Part shown: piece by piece, positions 33,001-46,200 of the stretch
Position numbering within the stretch: position 1 is the stretch's first letter
Layout of the letters: each line of letters begins with the position of its first letter
Source: Vicia villosa
Lineage: Eukaryota > Streptophyta > Magnoliopsida > Fabales > Fabaceae
Direction of reading: 5' to 3'
NCBI RefSeq assembly: GCF_029867415.1
Contig: NC_081185.1
Coordinates: 39,998,766-40,062,765 of the forward strand
Length of the DNA: 64,000 nucleotides
Notes under the pieces: model-generated
Told to the model about the DNA's origin: nothing
Database searches by the model: none
The model's input: only the letters and a program-made list of their open reading frames with translations
Translations under genes and position numbers: made by a program

Positions 33001-36000
33001 ACTTAAAAGATTTTCGTCCTCGAAAATAAAAATTACCTGCTACAAACAACTCAGGATAGGAGTCTCGCATCTTACTCTCCAACTCCCAGGTCAAACTCTC
33101 ACCTGCCGCACTTAACCATACGACTTTCACCAAGGCGATCTCTTTGCCTCTCAGAGTCTTAGTATCAGGATCCTCAATACGCACCGGCATCGTCTCAACC
33201 GTCAGGTTCTCACGCACTTGCACATCATCCATCTGAATCACATGGGATGGATCCTCAATGTATCTCCTCAACTAAGACACATGGAATACATCGTGCAGAT
33301 TAGCAAGACTTGGCGGTAGCGCCACCCGATACGCAACTTTGCCCACTCGCTCCGATATCTGATAAGGACCAATAAAATGCGGAGTAAGCTTCCTCGATTT
33401 CAAAGCTCGTCCTACACCCGTCATAGGCGTAACTCTAGAGAATACATGATCACCAGCTTGGAATTCCAAATCTTTCCTTCGCTTGTCATGATAACTCTTT
33501 TGCCTACTCTGTGAACTTCTCATTTTCTGACGAATAAATTTCACCTTCTCCGTAGTCTCTCTTACCATCTCAGGTCCGACTACCACACTCTCGCCCGATT
33601 CAAACCAACATAATGGAGTTCTACACTTACGGCCATATAACGCTTCGAAAGGTGCCATTCCGATACTAGAATGAAAACTGTTGTTGTAAGTGAATTCTAT
33701 CAACGGAAGATAAGTATCCCACGAACCTCCCTTCTCAAGAACACATGCCATCAACAAGTCTTCTAACGATTGAATAGTCCTTTCGGTCTGACCGTCTGTC
33801 TGAGGATGATAAGCCCAACTCAACCTCAACTTAGAACCCAGAGCCTCTTGTAAACCTTTCTAAAATTCTGATGTGAACCTTGGATCTCTATCCGACACAA
33901 TACTCAACGGTATACCATGTAGTTTCACAATCACCTTGATATAAATCTCAGCTAACTTCGCAACTGGAAAAGTGATGTTAATAGGAATAAAGTGAGAAGA
34001 CTTTGTCAACCTATCAACAATCATCCAAACCGCATCAAAACCTCTCACAGTATTCGGTAAACTCGTCACAAAGTCCATAGAAATACTATCCCATTTCCAC
34101 TCTGGTATATCCAACGGTTGCAACAACCCTGCAGGACGCTAATGTTCCACTTTCGACTTCTGACATACCAAACACGCATACACAAACTGAGCCACATCTC
34201 TTTTCAAACCAGACCACCAAAAGATCTTCTTCAAACCCTGATACATCTTATTGGCTCTCGGATGAATACTCAAACTGCTCCTGTGACCTTCCTCTAAAAT
34301 CATCTTCTTCAACTCGGAATCATCAGGTACACAAATCCGACCACGGAATCTCAAAACACCCTGACCATCCACTCTGAAGTCGCCATCATCACTTTGATTT
34401 GCCGCCATAAACAAATCAACAAGTTTCACATCCATCTTCTGTCTCTCGCTAACGGTCGACAGAAAATCATTCGTCACTTTCAACATACCCAACTTCACAC
34501 TATCTGGTGTCAATTCACATACTAAACTAAGATCACGAAACTGCTCCAAAAGTTTCCACTCCCCCGCCATCATAGCGGACATATGCAAAGATTTCCGACT
34601 CAAAGCATCGGCAACCACATTAGCTTTACCAGGATGATAATTCAAGCTAAAGTCATAGTCTTTCAGGAATTCCAACCACCTAGGTTGTCTCATGTTCAAT
34701 TCTTTCTGATCAAATAAGTATTTCAAACTCTTATGATCACTAAAGACCTCGAACCTTGCAACGTAGAGATAATGCCTCCAAATCTTTAATACAAAAACAA
34801 CCGCAGCTAACTCTAAATCATGAGTGGGATAATTCTTCTCATGAATCCTTAACTGCCTCGAAGCGTAAGCCACCACCTTACCTTCCTGCATCAAAACACC
34901 ACCTAACCCCATATGCGATGCATCACAATACACCACAAACGGTTCATTAGGACCAGGTAAAACCAACACCGGAGCTGAAGTCAACCTTCTCTTCAACTCT
35001 TCAAAATTCCTTTCACAAACCATGTCCCAAATGAACGCCTTACCCTTGCAAGTAAGCTGAGTTAATGGAAGTGCCAACTTCGAAATGCCTTCTATGAATC
35101 TTCGGTAATAACCCGCCAAACCTAAGAAGCTTCTGATCTCATTAACCAATCTCGGAACCTCCCATTGTAGCACTGCATCTACCTTGGATGGATCCACTGC
35201 AATCCCGTTACCTGAAATCACATGACCAAGAAAACTCACATCTGATAACCAGAACTCACACTTGGATAACTTAGCATACAGTTGCTTCTCCTTCAAAACC
35301 TGTAGCACAACACGCAAATGCTCCTCATGCTCTTCCGGAGACTTAGAATAAATCAAGATGTCATCTATGAAGACCACAACAAACTTATCCAACTGATCAT
35401 GGAATATGCGATTCATATACTCCATAAACACACCAGGTGCATTAGAAACCCCGAACGGCATCACCAAAAATTCATAATGCCCGTACCGAGTCCTAAACAC
35501 AGTCTTCTGAATATCCTCTTCCTTCACCCGAATCTGATGGTAACCAGATCTTAAATCAATCTTACTAAACACACTGGCTCCCACCAACTGATCCATCAAG
35601 TTGTTAATCCTAGGAAGCGGATACTTAATCTTAATTGTCACCTTGTTTAACTGGCGATAATCAATGCATAACCTCATGCTCCCATCCTTCTTCTTTACCA
35701 ACAAAATTGGAGCTCCCCATGGTGAAACACTAGGCCTCACAAAATGTTTTGCTAGCAACTCTTCCAATTGTTCCTTCAATTCCACTAACTCTGATGCCAA
35801 CATTCTATATGGCGCCATAGACACAGGCTTCGTACCAGGAACTAGATCTATGGAAAACTCCACCTCTCTCTTTGGCGGCACATCAGAAAAGTCTTCAGGA
35901 AACACTTCGGGAAATTCTCGCACTACTGGAAAATCCCCAACCGCAGCTCGACCCTCCACAGTCAACGATGCAAACACACCAAACAATTGTGCCCCATCTG

Positions 36001-36511
36001 CTAACATTCGATTCAACTCCTTGGTAGATAAGACACCAAATTCCGCATCCTTCTCAAGAAATAGGAATCTCACCAACTTTTGATAACAATCGATGTGGAC
36101 ACGATTATTCATCAACCAATCCATTCCCAGAACCACGTCTAACTCGTTCATCGGCAAACGAATCAAATCAACAATAAAGTCCTTACCGAAGATTGGTACC
36201 GGACAATTCTCACAAACTAAGGAAGTAGTCACCGACCCCATTGCTGGTAAATCGATAACCATCTCACCACCCAAATCAGATAGAACAAGACCTAATCTTT
36301 TAACACAATCATCGGCTATAAAACAATGCGAAGCACCCGTATCAATAATAGCAATTAAAGAAATGCCATTAATAAAACAAGTACCTCTAATCGGTCGATC
36401 ACCCTTATCCGTCTGAGTCCCAGCCAACGCAAACACCTTCCCACCAGCTTGAACCTTCTTTTTCTGACATTGACCGCTCATGTGCCCCTCTTCACCACAA
36501 TTAAAACACAC
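33001..36511 (-). pseudogene. Tekay pol polyprotein (protease, RT, RNase H, integrase, chromodomain) with nonsense mutations
   Basis: The frame is unbroken from 36511 to 34139 and then continues in the same register to 32996, interrupted only by stops at 34139-34141, 33860-33862 and 33272-33274. It starts in the third zinc knuckle ([14 protein letters not shown]), then carries the protease motif [12 protein letters not shown] with [17 protein letters not shown] and the catalytic [10 protein letters not shown], RNase H with [11 protein letters not shown] and [10 protein letters not shown], the integrase zinc finger (H...H...CLVC), the integrase core ([32 protein letters not shown]) and a C-terminal chromodomain-like end with VKVVW and WELESKMRDSYPELF. 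At least the stops at 34139 and 33272 (CAG to TAG) and 33860 (TGG to TAG) look like C-to-T type changes. Confidence 0.92.
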
Positions 36512-37356
36512 AACTCCCTAGGACGCACAATCGGATGATATATGTCCCGCCTTCCCACACTTGTAACATCTCCTCGCGTCACCAAAGCAGACATCACTTT
36601 TGTGGCCAGGTTTACCACACTTAAAACATACAATCTTAGCAGGAGCATCTCCCCCACTAAACCTTGGTCCATAATTCATCTTTTGCTTACCCTTCCCCCC
36701 GTCATACGGCTTCGCACGATTCTGCGGACCTTTGTTCCTCTTTTCATTAATCACCTTATGATGAGCATCATTATCCTCATCATAAATCCTACAGCTGTCC
36801 ACCAAATCTGGAAATACCCGAATCTTCTGATACCCTACTGCCTTCTTGATATCAGAACGCAACCCATTCTGGAACTTAATGCACTTAGAAAATTATGCTC
36901 CCTCACCAACAAAGTGCGGGTAGAATTTCACAAGTTCATTAAACTTTGCCGCATATTCAGACACAGACATGCTGCCTTGAATCAAAACCAGGAACTCAGT
37001 CTCTTTCTTTCCATGGACATCCTCCGGATAATACTTCCTCAAAAACTCCCTCTTGAACACCATCCAGGAAATCTCTTCACCTGTTGCTTCTAACCTTGCC
37101 AATGCCTCCAGCCACCAATCATCAGCTTCCACAACAAACTGATGAGTTCTTGCGTGCAATCCATCACACGAAAGATTCTCTCCATCTCTTTCATCCAAGT
37201 CGAGGATCCCTCGGGGTCATGCGTTCCCTTAAACACAGGAGGATTCTCCCTCTGGAAAGTCGCTAAACTCCGAGACCTCGCATTCTCATCTGTATGCATA
37301 GCTTCAACCATTGCTTGCAATGCAGCAGCAATAGCAGCGTCATTACGTCCTGCCAT
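36512..37356 (-). pseudogene. Tekay gag with zinc knuckles, broken
   Basis: It starts at ATG 37356 (MAGRNDAAIAAALQAMVEAM), about 100 bases inside the primer site. A frame change near 37145 shortens the capsid region; the shifted frame continues with EISWMVFKREFLRKYYPEDV. Stops at 36893-36895 and 36518-36520 follow. Two zinc knuckles, CFKCGKPGHKSDVC and CYKCGKAGHISSDC, precede a third one encoded at the start of the pol frame. From 37198 onward gag and pol share one frame, as usual for a gag-pol fusion in this lineage. Confidence 0.9.
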
Positions 37357-37455
37357 CTCTAAACTTCACAATAACACCAAGAGAAGTAAGCCCAAAGAAT
37401 AACACAAGAATGGTTAGACCAAACGACACGACACTTGGTCGGACAAGACCGACCT

Positions 37456-37467
37456 GCTCTGATACCA
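37456..37467 (-). other. Primer binding site of the Tekay element
   Basis: The minus strand reads TGGTATCAGAGC, the complement of the 3' end of initiator methionine tRNA, four bases from the LTR edge at 37472. Confidence 0.9.
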
Positions 37468-37471
37468 CTAA

Positions 37472-39670
37472 TGTAACACCCCAATTCTACCCAAGCATAT
37501 AGGTACAAAAATCAGAGTATAAAAATTAAATTCACATAAACAATTAGGGTATTACACTTAAGTAACCATATCACGATTATATAGCATACTCGCAAAAGAT
37601 GCGCAACACAAGTATAGTCAAAGAGGAAAGATTCTCGTAAACACTTGATAGTATTCATACTTATATATATTGGTAAACAGGATATCCACAACATTCCTCC
37701 CAAAATACAACGTATGAGAAGGCATCCAAAATACATAATATGAATACATCCAACGGATCAAATATACATCAAAAAGGATCCTATAAGCATCATCTACAAA
37801 ATAAGTGTTCAAAACCCCCCTTAGTTGTTATGTATCACGAGCGGACGACACCAAAATGAACGACTACTAAAAGAGCACTTACACTTGCGGATCACCTGCA
37901 TATTACCCACGAGTAGGTAACATTAAAGCAGAAGGGTGAGAATATAATTTATAATGAAAAAGCATGATAAATATAGTAATGCCAACAAGTATCATCAAGA
38001 TTCATACAACAACATAATCCACTAAGTCAACCACAATCAATATATAAGTAATGCGATACATGAATGATAACATAAATTATAAAGACGGACAATGATGAAT
38101 GAGACTCGACTATGCATATGCATGTGGTACCAATTCCGGAGCAAGCTCCTCCTTGTCATTATGACAAATACACCTTGCCGAGCATTATGCTAGGACTTTA
38201 TTCCACTCAGGAAGCCTGCAGGCTGTCGTCATCGAGCATGTAGCTCCCACTGATGACCTCTTGCCACTAGGCTAATATACCGTTACCGAGCATTAAGCTC
38301 CTACTGGTAACCACTGCCCGCAGGACATCTGTTAATAGCATTCCGCCATTAACGTATTGAAATGTTATGCTGTGCATACAAATGACTCGATTACATAACA
38401 ACAACAACAATAATATAACTTGGTCACATATCCACATCACACCGGTTATATTAATCCACACGGATACATCACGAAAATTGCCACTCAGGCGTTCATAATC
38501 ACACAGCACACGTTTACCGTCAAAACACACCTGATTAGTAAATATTATCTCACAAAATATATTTATGAAAACTTATACAACCACCAACACACTCTTCTTT
38601 ATCATAAAGCATACTCCAGGATTCCCATAACACTTCAAACGACGCGTAGAAACGACCTACGGTTCAAAAGATACAACAAAACGAAGTTTGGAAAAACTAT
38701 ATTTCGCACAGTCCGCTTGAGCTCCGCTCAGCGGACCCAGACAGAAAATTATTGGACAAAAATGCAGAAACTCCGCTCAGCGGACCTTCATAGAGATTTT
38801 TCTGCAAAAGGACCTCCGCTTAGCGGACCCCGGCCGCTCAGCGGACCTGCGTAAACCTAGAAAAATCAGTTCTGCAACAGACCTGCAAAACCCAACCCAA
38901 TCATCTCAAAACCTCAAATAAGCTTCCCTACACATCCTACACAATCCATACATGCCATATATTAATTCTAACAATCAATGATCCATGGTTCACTCACTAA
39001 ATGTCAATAACCTAATAATTCCTTCATGAGCAAGAAAACATGGAGAAATGAAAAACAAACATGATCAATGAGGATATCTATCATCATACTACACATACAC
39101 ACCACAAAATCATGTTTATAACTTTAAAACTCACAAAATACCCAATCCACCATTGTTGGTCAAAATTAGAAAACAGCAAGAACAAGAACAAAACAAAATA
39201 AAACTATAAGAATCATACAATCAAGATAAACTAGATTCACCCCCTTACCTTGGTTAGATTTTAGCTTGGTTTGATCTTCTCACAAAATCTCTTCTTCTTC
39301 TTCTCTTGTTTTTCTCCTCTTTCTCTTCTCACTTTTCTCTCTATTTCTTTCTTCTTTTCTTTTTCTGGTTTTCTATCTTTTTATACTCTCTTATCTCCTT
39401 TCTTTCTACCTCCCCCCTACTTCCTATGCATCCATAAAATATCTAAATAAAATATCTATTTTACGGTCTAAACTTAATTGCTCTGAAAAACCCCAAAACG
39501 CAAAACAATGCATCATAAATAAGTTTACTACCGGAAACGTAAAAATCATCGATTAAATTATAATCTACTATACCGAACTATTACCGACTGACACGACTTA
39601 AAACGGTAAAATTTAGGAAAATACATCAAACATCACAATTAAACAGAAACACCCATTTACGGGCGTTACA
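37472..39670 (-). repeat. 5' LTR of the Tekay element
   Basis: It is 2199 bp. On the minus strand it starts TGTAACGCCCGTAAATGG (39670) and ends GGGTGTTACA (37472), with termini that are near-inverted copies of each other. A pyrimidine-rich tract (39285-39420 on the plus strand) and a CCGCTCAGCGG cluster (38710-38855) are its most distinctive parts. No gene. Confidence 0.92.
38710..38855. repeat. CCGCTCAGCGG palindrome cluster in the 5' LTR
   Basis: This is the same arrangement as in the 3' LTR at 32184-32325: four complete palindromes and one partial. The palindrome cores are unchanged although neighbouring bases differ between the two LTRs. Confidence 0.8.
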
Positions 39671-39956
39671 CCCCTATTTAAGTTTCTTTCATCCGGAGGG
39701 AGAGAGATTGATATCTCGATCTTTCCTGCGTGAAAAAGAATTAAATACCAAAGAATGCCCGAATTTTGGGTGTTCCTGAGATGTTGTAGTGATAATAAAA
39801 TCCTTGCATGATCTGATCCCGTTGCTGCACTCGGCGGGGGATGAGGAGACAAACTCTTGTGGAAATATGTTATGCGGATTCTGGTGAATAGATGGCAATG
39901 TAGAATGCGCAATCCTTCTTCTTTAACTAAGTGTTAATACTTAGAAAAAGGTAAGC
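39671..39956 (-). other. Distal 3' UTR of the Ogre element
   Basis: This segment between the Tekay right edge and the satellite has no gene. Its first bases complete the Ogre polypurine tract. It is not made of the 115-bp unit. Confidence 0.65.
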
Positions 39957-40238
39957 AATCTCCCCCCGTTTCGGATGTCTGTATCTCGAAACTGGTCTCA
40001 GTTGTGATAATATCCCCTCGATCCGGATATCTAATCACGGAACTGGTCTTAGTTATAATGATAATGTGAACAACCTCCCCTTGTTTCGGATGTCTGTATC
40101 TCAAAACTGGTCTCAGTCGTGATAACCTCCCCTCGATCCGGATATCTAATCACGGAACTGGTCTCAGTTATAATGATAATGTGAACAACCTCCCCTCGTT
40201 TCGGATGTCTGTATCTTGAAATTGGTCTCAGTTGTGAT

Positions 40239-43200
40239 AACCTCCCCTCGATCCGGATATCTAATCACGCAACTGGTCTCAGTTATAATGATAATGTGAA
40301 CAACCTCCCCTTGTTTCGGATGTCTGTATCCCAAAACTGGTCTCAGTCGTGATAACCTCCCCTCAATCCAGATATCTAATCACGGAACTGGTCTCAGTTA
40401 TAATGATAATGTGACCAACCTCCCCTCGTTTCGGATGTTTGTATCTCGAAACTGGTCTCAGTCGTGATAACCTCCCCTCGATCCAGATATCTAATCACGG
40501 AACTGGTCTTAGTTATAATGATAATGTGAACAACCTCCCCTCGTTTCGGATGTCTGTATCTCGAAATTGGTCTCAGTTGTGATAACCTCCCCTCGATCCG
40601 GATATCTAATCACGGAACTGGTCTTAGTTATAATGATAATGTGAACAACCTCCCCTTGTTTCGGATGTCTGTATCTCGAAACTGGTCTCAGTCGTGATAA
40701 CCTCCCCTCGATCCGGATATCTAATCACGGAACTGGTCTCAGTTATAATGATAATGTGAACAACCTCCCCTTGTTTCGGATGTCTGTATCCCGAAACTGG
40801 TCTCAGTCGTGATAACCTCCCCTCAATCCAGATATCTAATCACGGAACTGGTCTCAGTTATAATGATAATGTGACCAACCTCCCCTCGTTTCAGATGTCT
40901 GTATCTCGAAACTGGTCTCAGTCGTGATAACCTCCCCTCGATCCGGATATCTAATCACGGAACTGGTCTCAGTTATAATGATAATGTGAACAACCTCCCC
41001 TCGTTTCGGATGTTTTTATCTCGAAACTGGTCTCAGTCGTGATAACCTCCCCTCGATCCAGATATCTAATCACGGAACTGGTCTTAGTTATAATGATAAT
41101 GTGAATAACCTCCCCTCATTTCAGATGTCTGTATCTCGAAACTGGTCTCAGTTGTGATAACCTCCCCTCGATCCGGATATCTAATCACGGAACTGGTCTT
41201 AGTTATAATGATAATGTGAACAAGCTCCCTTCGTTTCGGATGTCTGTATCACGAAACTGGTCTCAGTCGTGATAACCTCCCCTCGATCCGGATATCTAAT
41301 CACGGAACTGGCCTTAGTTATAATGATAATGTGAACAACCTCCCTTCGTTTCGAATGTCTGTATCTTGAAACTGGTCTCAATTGTGATAACCTCCCCTCG
41401 ATCCGGATATCTATTCACGGAACTGGTCTCAGTTATAATGATAATGTGAACAACCTCCCCTTGTTTCGGATGTCTGTATCTCGAAACTAGTCTTAGTTGT
41501 GATAACCTCCCCTCGATCCGGATATCTAATCACGGAACTGGTCTCAGTTATAATGATAATGTGAACAACCTCCCCTTGTTTCGGTTGTCTGTATCTCGAA
41601 ACTGGTCTCAGTCCTGATAACCTCCCCTCAATCCAGATATCTAATCACGGAACTGGTCTCAGTTATAATGATAATGTGAACAACCTCCCCTCGTTTTGGA
41701 TGTCTATATCTCGAAATTGGTCTCAGTTGTGATGACTTCCCCTCGATCCAGATATCTAATCACGAATCTGGTCTCAGTTATAATGATTATGTGAACAACC
41801 TCCCCTTGTTTCGGATGTCTGTATCTCGAAACTAGTCTCAGTTGTGATAACCTCCCCTCGATCCGGATATCTAATCACGGAACTGGTCTCAGTTATAATG
41901 ATAATGTGAACAACCTCCCCTCGTTTCGGATGTCTGTATCTTGAAACTGGTCTCAGTTATGATAACCTCCCCTCGATCCGGATATCTAATCACGGAACTG
42001 GTCTCAATTATAATGATAATGTGAACAACCTCCCCTTGTTTCGGATGTCTGTATCCCGAAACTGGTCTCAGTCGTGATAATCTCCCCTCAATCCAGATAT
42101 CTAATCACGGAACTGGTCTCAGATATAATGATAATGTGACCAACCTCCCCTCGTTTCGGATGTCTGTATCTCGAAACTGGTCTCAGTCGTGATAACCTCC
42201 CCTCGATCCGGATATCTAATCACGGAACTGGTCTCAATTATAATGATAATGTGAACAACCTCCCCTCGTTTCGGATGTTTATATCTCGAAACTGGTCTCA
42301 GTCGTGATAACCTCCCCTCGATCCAGATATCTAATCACGGAACTGGTCTTAGTTATAATGATAATGTGAACAACCTCCCCTCGTTTCGGATGTTTGTATC
42401 TCGAAACTGGTCTAAGTTGTGATAACCTCCCCTCGATCTGGATATCTAATCAAAGAACTGGTCTTAGTTATAATGATAATGTGAACAACCTCCCTTCGTT
42501 TCGGATGTCTGTATCTCGAAACTGGTCTCAGTCGTGATAACCTCCCCTCGATCCGGATATCTAATCACGTAACTGGTCTTAGTTATAATGATAATGTGAA
42601 CAACCTCCCCTCGTTTCGGATGTCTGTATCTTGAAACTGGTCTCAGTTGTGATAACCTCCCCTCGATCCGGATATCTAATCACGGAACTGGTCTCAGTTA
42701 TAATGATAATGTGAACAACCTCCCCTTTTTTCGGATGTCTGTATCTCGAAACTAGTCTCAGTTGTGATAACCTCCCCTCGATCCGGATATCTAATCAAGG
42801 AACTGGTCTCAGTTATAATGATAATGTGAACAACCTCCCCTTGTTTTGGATGTCTGTATCTCGAAACTGGTCTCAGTCGTGATAACCTCCCCTCAATCCA
42901 GATATCTAATCACGGAACTGGTCTCAGTTATAATGATAATGTGAGCAACCTCCCCTCGTTTTGGATGTCTGTATCTCGAAACTGGTCTTAGTTGTGATGA
43001 CCTCCCCTCGATCCGGATATCTAATTACGAAACTGGTCTCAGTTATAATGATAATTTGAACAAGCTCCCTTCGTTTCGGATGTCTGTATCACGAAACTGG
43101 TCTCAGTCGTGATAACCTCCCCTCGATCCGGATATCTAATCACGGAACTGGCCTTAGTTATAATGATAATGTGAACAACCTCCCTTCGTTTCGGATGTCT

Positions 43201-46200
43201 GTATCTTGAAACTGGTCTCAATTGTGATAACCTCCCCTCGATCCGGATATCTAATCACGGAACTGGTCTTAGTTATAATGATAATGTGAACAACCTCCCC
43301 TTGTTTCGGATGTCTGTATCTCGAAACTGGTCTCAGTTGTGATAACCTCCCCTCGATCCGGATATCTAATCACGGAACTGGTCTTAGTTATAATGATAAT
43401 GTGAACAAGCTCCCTTCCTTTCGGATGTCTGTATCACGAAACTGGTCTCAGTCGTGATAACCTCCCCTCGATCCGGATATCTAATCACGGAACTGGCCTT
43501 AGTTATAATGATAATGTGAACAACCTCCCTTCGTTTCGAATGTCTGTATCTTGAAACTGGTCTCAATTGTGATAACCTCCCCTCGATCCGGATATCTATT
43601 CACGGAACTGGTCTCAGTTATAATGATAATGTGAACAACCTCCCCTTGTTTCGGATGTCTGTATCTCGAAACTAGTCTTAGTTGTGATAACCTCCCCTCG
43701 ATCCGGATATCTAATCACGGAACTGGTCTCAGTTATAATGATAATGTGAACAACCTCCCCTTGTTTCGGTTGTCTGTATCTCGAAACTGGTCTCAGTCCT
43801 GATAACCTCCCCTCAATCCAGATATCTAATCACGGAACTGGTCTTAGTTATAATGATAATGTGAACAACCTCCCCTCGTTTTGGATGTCTATATCTCGAA
43901 ATTGGTCTCAGTTGTGATGACTTCCCCTCAATCCAGATATCTAATCACGAATCTGGTCTCAGTTATAATGATAATGTGAACAACCTCCCCTTGTTTCGGA
44001 TGTCTGTATCTCGAAACTAGTCTCAGTTGTGATAACCTCCCCTCGATCCGGATATCTAATCACGGAACTGGTCTCAGTTATAATGATAATGTGAACAACC
44101 TCCCCTCGTTTCGGATGTCTGTATCTTGAAACTGGTCTCAGTTATGATAACCTCCCCTCGATCCGGATATCTAATCACGGAACTGGTCTCAATTATAATG
44201 ATAATGTGAACAACCTCCCCTTGTTTCGGATGTCTGTATCCCGAAACTGGTCTCAGTCGTGATAATCTCCCCTCAATCCAGATATCTAATCACGGAACTG
44301 GTCTCAGATATAATGATAATGTGACCAACCTCCCCTCGTTTCGGATGTCTGTATCTCGAAACTGGTCTCAGTCGTGATAACCTCCCCTCGATCCGGATAT
44401 CTAATCACGGAACTGGTCTCAATTATAATGATAATGTGAACAACCTCCCCTCGTTTCGGATGTTTATATCTCGAAACTGGTCTCAGTCGTGATAACCTCC
44501 CCTCGATCCAGATATCTAATCACGGAACTGGTCTTAGTTATAATGATAATGTGAACAACCTCCCCTCGTTTCGGATGTTTGTATCTCGAAACTGGTCTAA
44601 GTTGTGATAACCTCCCCTCGATCTGGATATCTAATCAAAGAACTGGTCTTAGTTATAATGATAATGTGAACAACCTCCCTTCGTTTCGGATGTCTGTATC
44701 TCGAAACTGGTCTCAGTCGTGATAACCTCCCCTCGATCCGGATATCTAATCACGTAACTGGTCTTAGTTATAATGATAATGTGAACAACCTCCCCTCGTT
44801 TCGGATGTCTGTATCTTGAAACTGGTCTCAGTTGTGATAACCTCCCCTCGATCCGGATATCTAATCACGGAACTGGTCTCAGTTATAATGATAATGTGAA
44901 CAACCTCCCCTTTTTTCGGATGTCTGTATCTCGAAACTAGTCTCAGTTGTGATAACCTCCCCTCGATCCGGATATCTAATCAAGGAACTGGTCTCAGTTA
45001 TAATGATAATGTGAACAACCTCCCCTTGTTTTGGATGTCTGTATCTCGAAACTGGTCTCAGTCGTGATAACCTCCCCTCAATCCAGATATCTAATCACGG
45101 AACTGGTCTCAGTTATAATGATAATGTGAGCAACCTCCCCTCGTTTTGGATGTCTGTATCTCGAAACTGGTCTTAGTTGTGATGACCTCCCCTCGATCCG
45201 GATATCTAATTACGAAACTGGTCTCAGTTATAATGATAATTTGAACAAGCTCCCTTCGTTTCGGATGTCTGTATCACGAAACTGGTCTCAGTCGTGATAA
45301 CCTCCCCTCGATCCGGATATCTAATCACGGAACTGGCCTTAGTTATAATGATAATGTGAACAACCTCCCTTCGTTTCGGAGGTCTGTATCTTGAAACTGG
45401 TCTCAATTGTGATAACCTCCCCTCGATCCGGATATCTATTCACGGAACTGGTCTCAGTTATAATGATAATGTGAACAACCTCCCCTTATTTCGGATGTCT
45501 GTATCTCGAAACTAGTCTTAGTTGTGATAACCTCCCCTCGATCCGGATATCTAATCACGGAACTGGTCTCAGTTATAATGATAATGTGAACAACCTCCCC
45601 TTGTTTCGGATGTCTGTATCTCGAAACTGGTCTTAGTCGTGATAACCTCCCCTCAATCCAGATATCTAATCACGGAACTGGTCTCAGTTATAATGATAAT
45701 GTGAACAACCTCCCCTCGTTTTGGATGTCTATATCTCGAAATTGGTCTCAGTTGTGATGACTTCCCCTCGATCCAGATATCTAATCACGAATCTGGTCTC
45801 AGTTATAATGATAATGTGAACAACCTCCCCTTGTTTCGGATGTCTGTATCTCGAAACTAGTCTTAGTTGTGAAAACCTCCCCTCGATCCGGATATCTAAT
45901 CACGGAACTGGTCTCAGTTATAATGATAATGTGAACAACCTCCCCTCGTTTCGGATGTCTGTATCTTGAAACTGGTCTCAGTTATGATAACCTCCCCTCG
46001 ATCCGGATATCTAATCACGGAACTGGTCTTAGTTATAATGATAATGTGAACAACCTCCCCTCGTTTCGGATGTCTGTATCTCGAAACTGGTCTCAGTCGT
46101 GATAACCTCCCCTCGATCCAGATATCTAATCACGGAACTGGTCTTAGTTATAATGATAATGTGAACAACCTCCCCTCGTTTCGGATGTCTGTATCTCGAA

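Larger units (their letters stand above)
30942..39670 (-). mobile_element. Ty3-gypsy chromovirus, Tekay/Del type, nearly complete
   Basis: It has LTRs of the same family at both ends (30942-33000 and 37472-39670), a methionine-tRNA primer site, gag with three zinc knuckles, protease, reverse transcriptase, RNase H, integrase and a chromodomain-like C-terminus, all on the minus strand. RT before integrase is the gypsy order. It is bounded by a five-base target duplication with one mismatch, and it lies in the polypurine tract of the Ogre element. The LTRs differ at scattered sites, so it is not recent. Confidence 0.93.

Noticed and set aside
34756..37093. Plus-strand frames opposite Tekay gag-pol
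   Set aside because: Antisense shadows of the well-supported minus-strand polyprotein.
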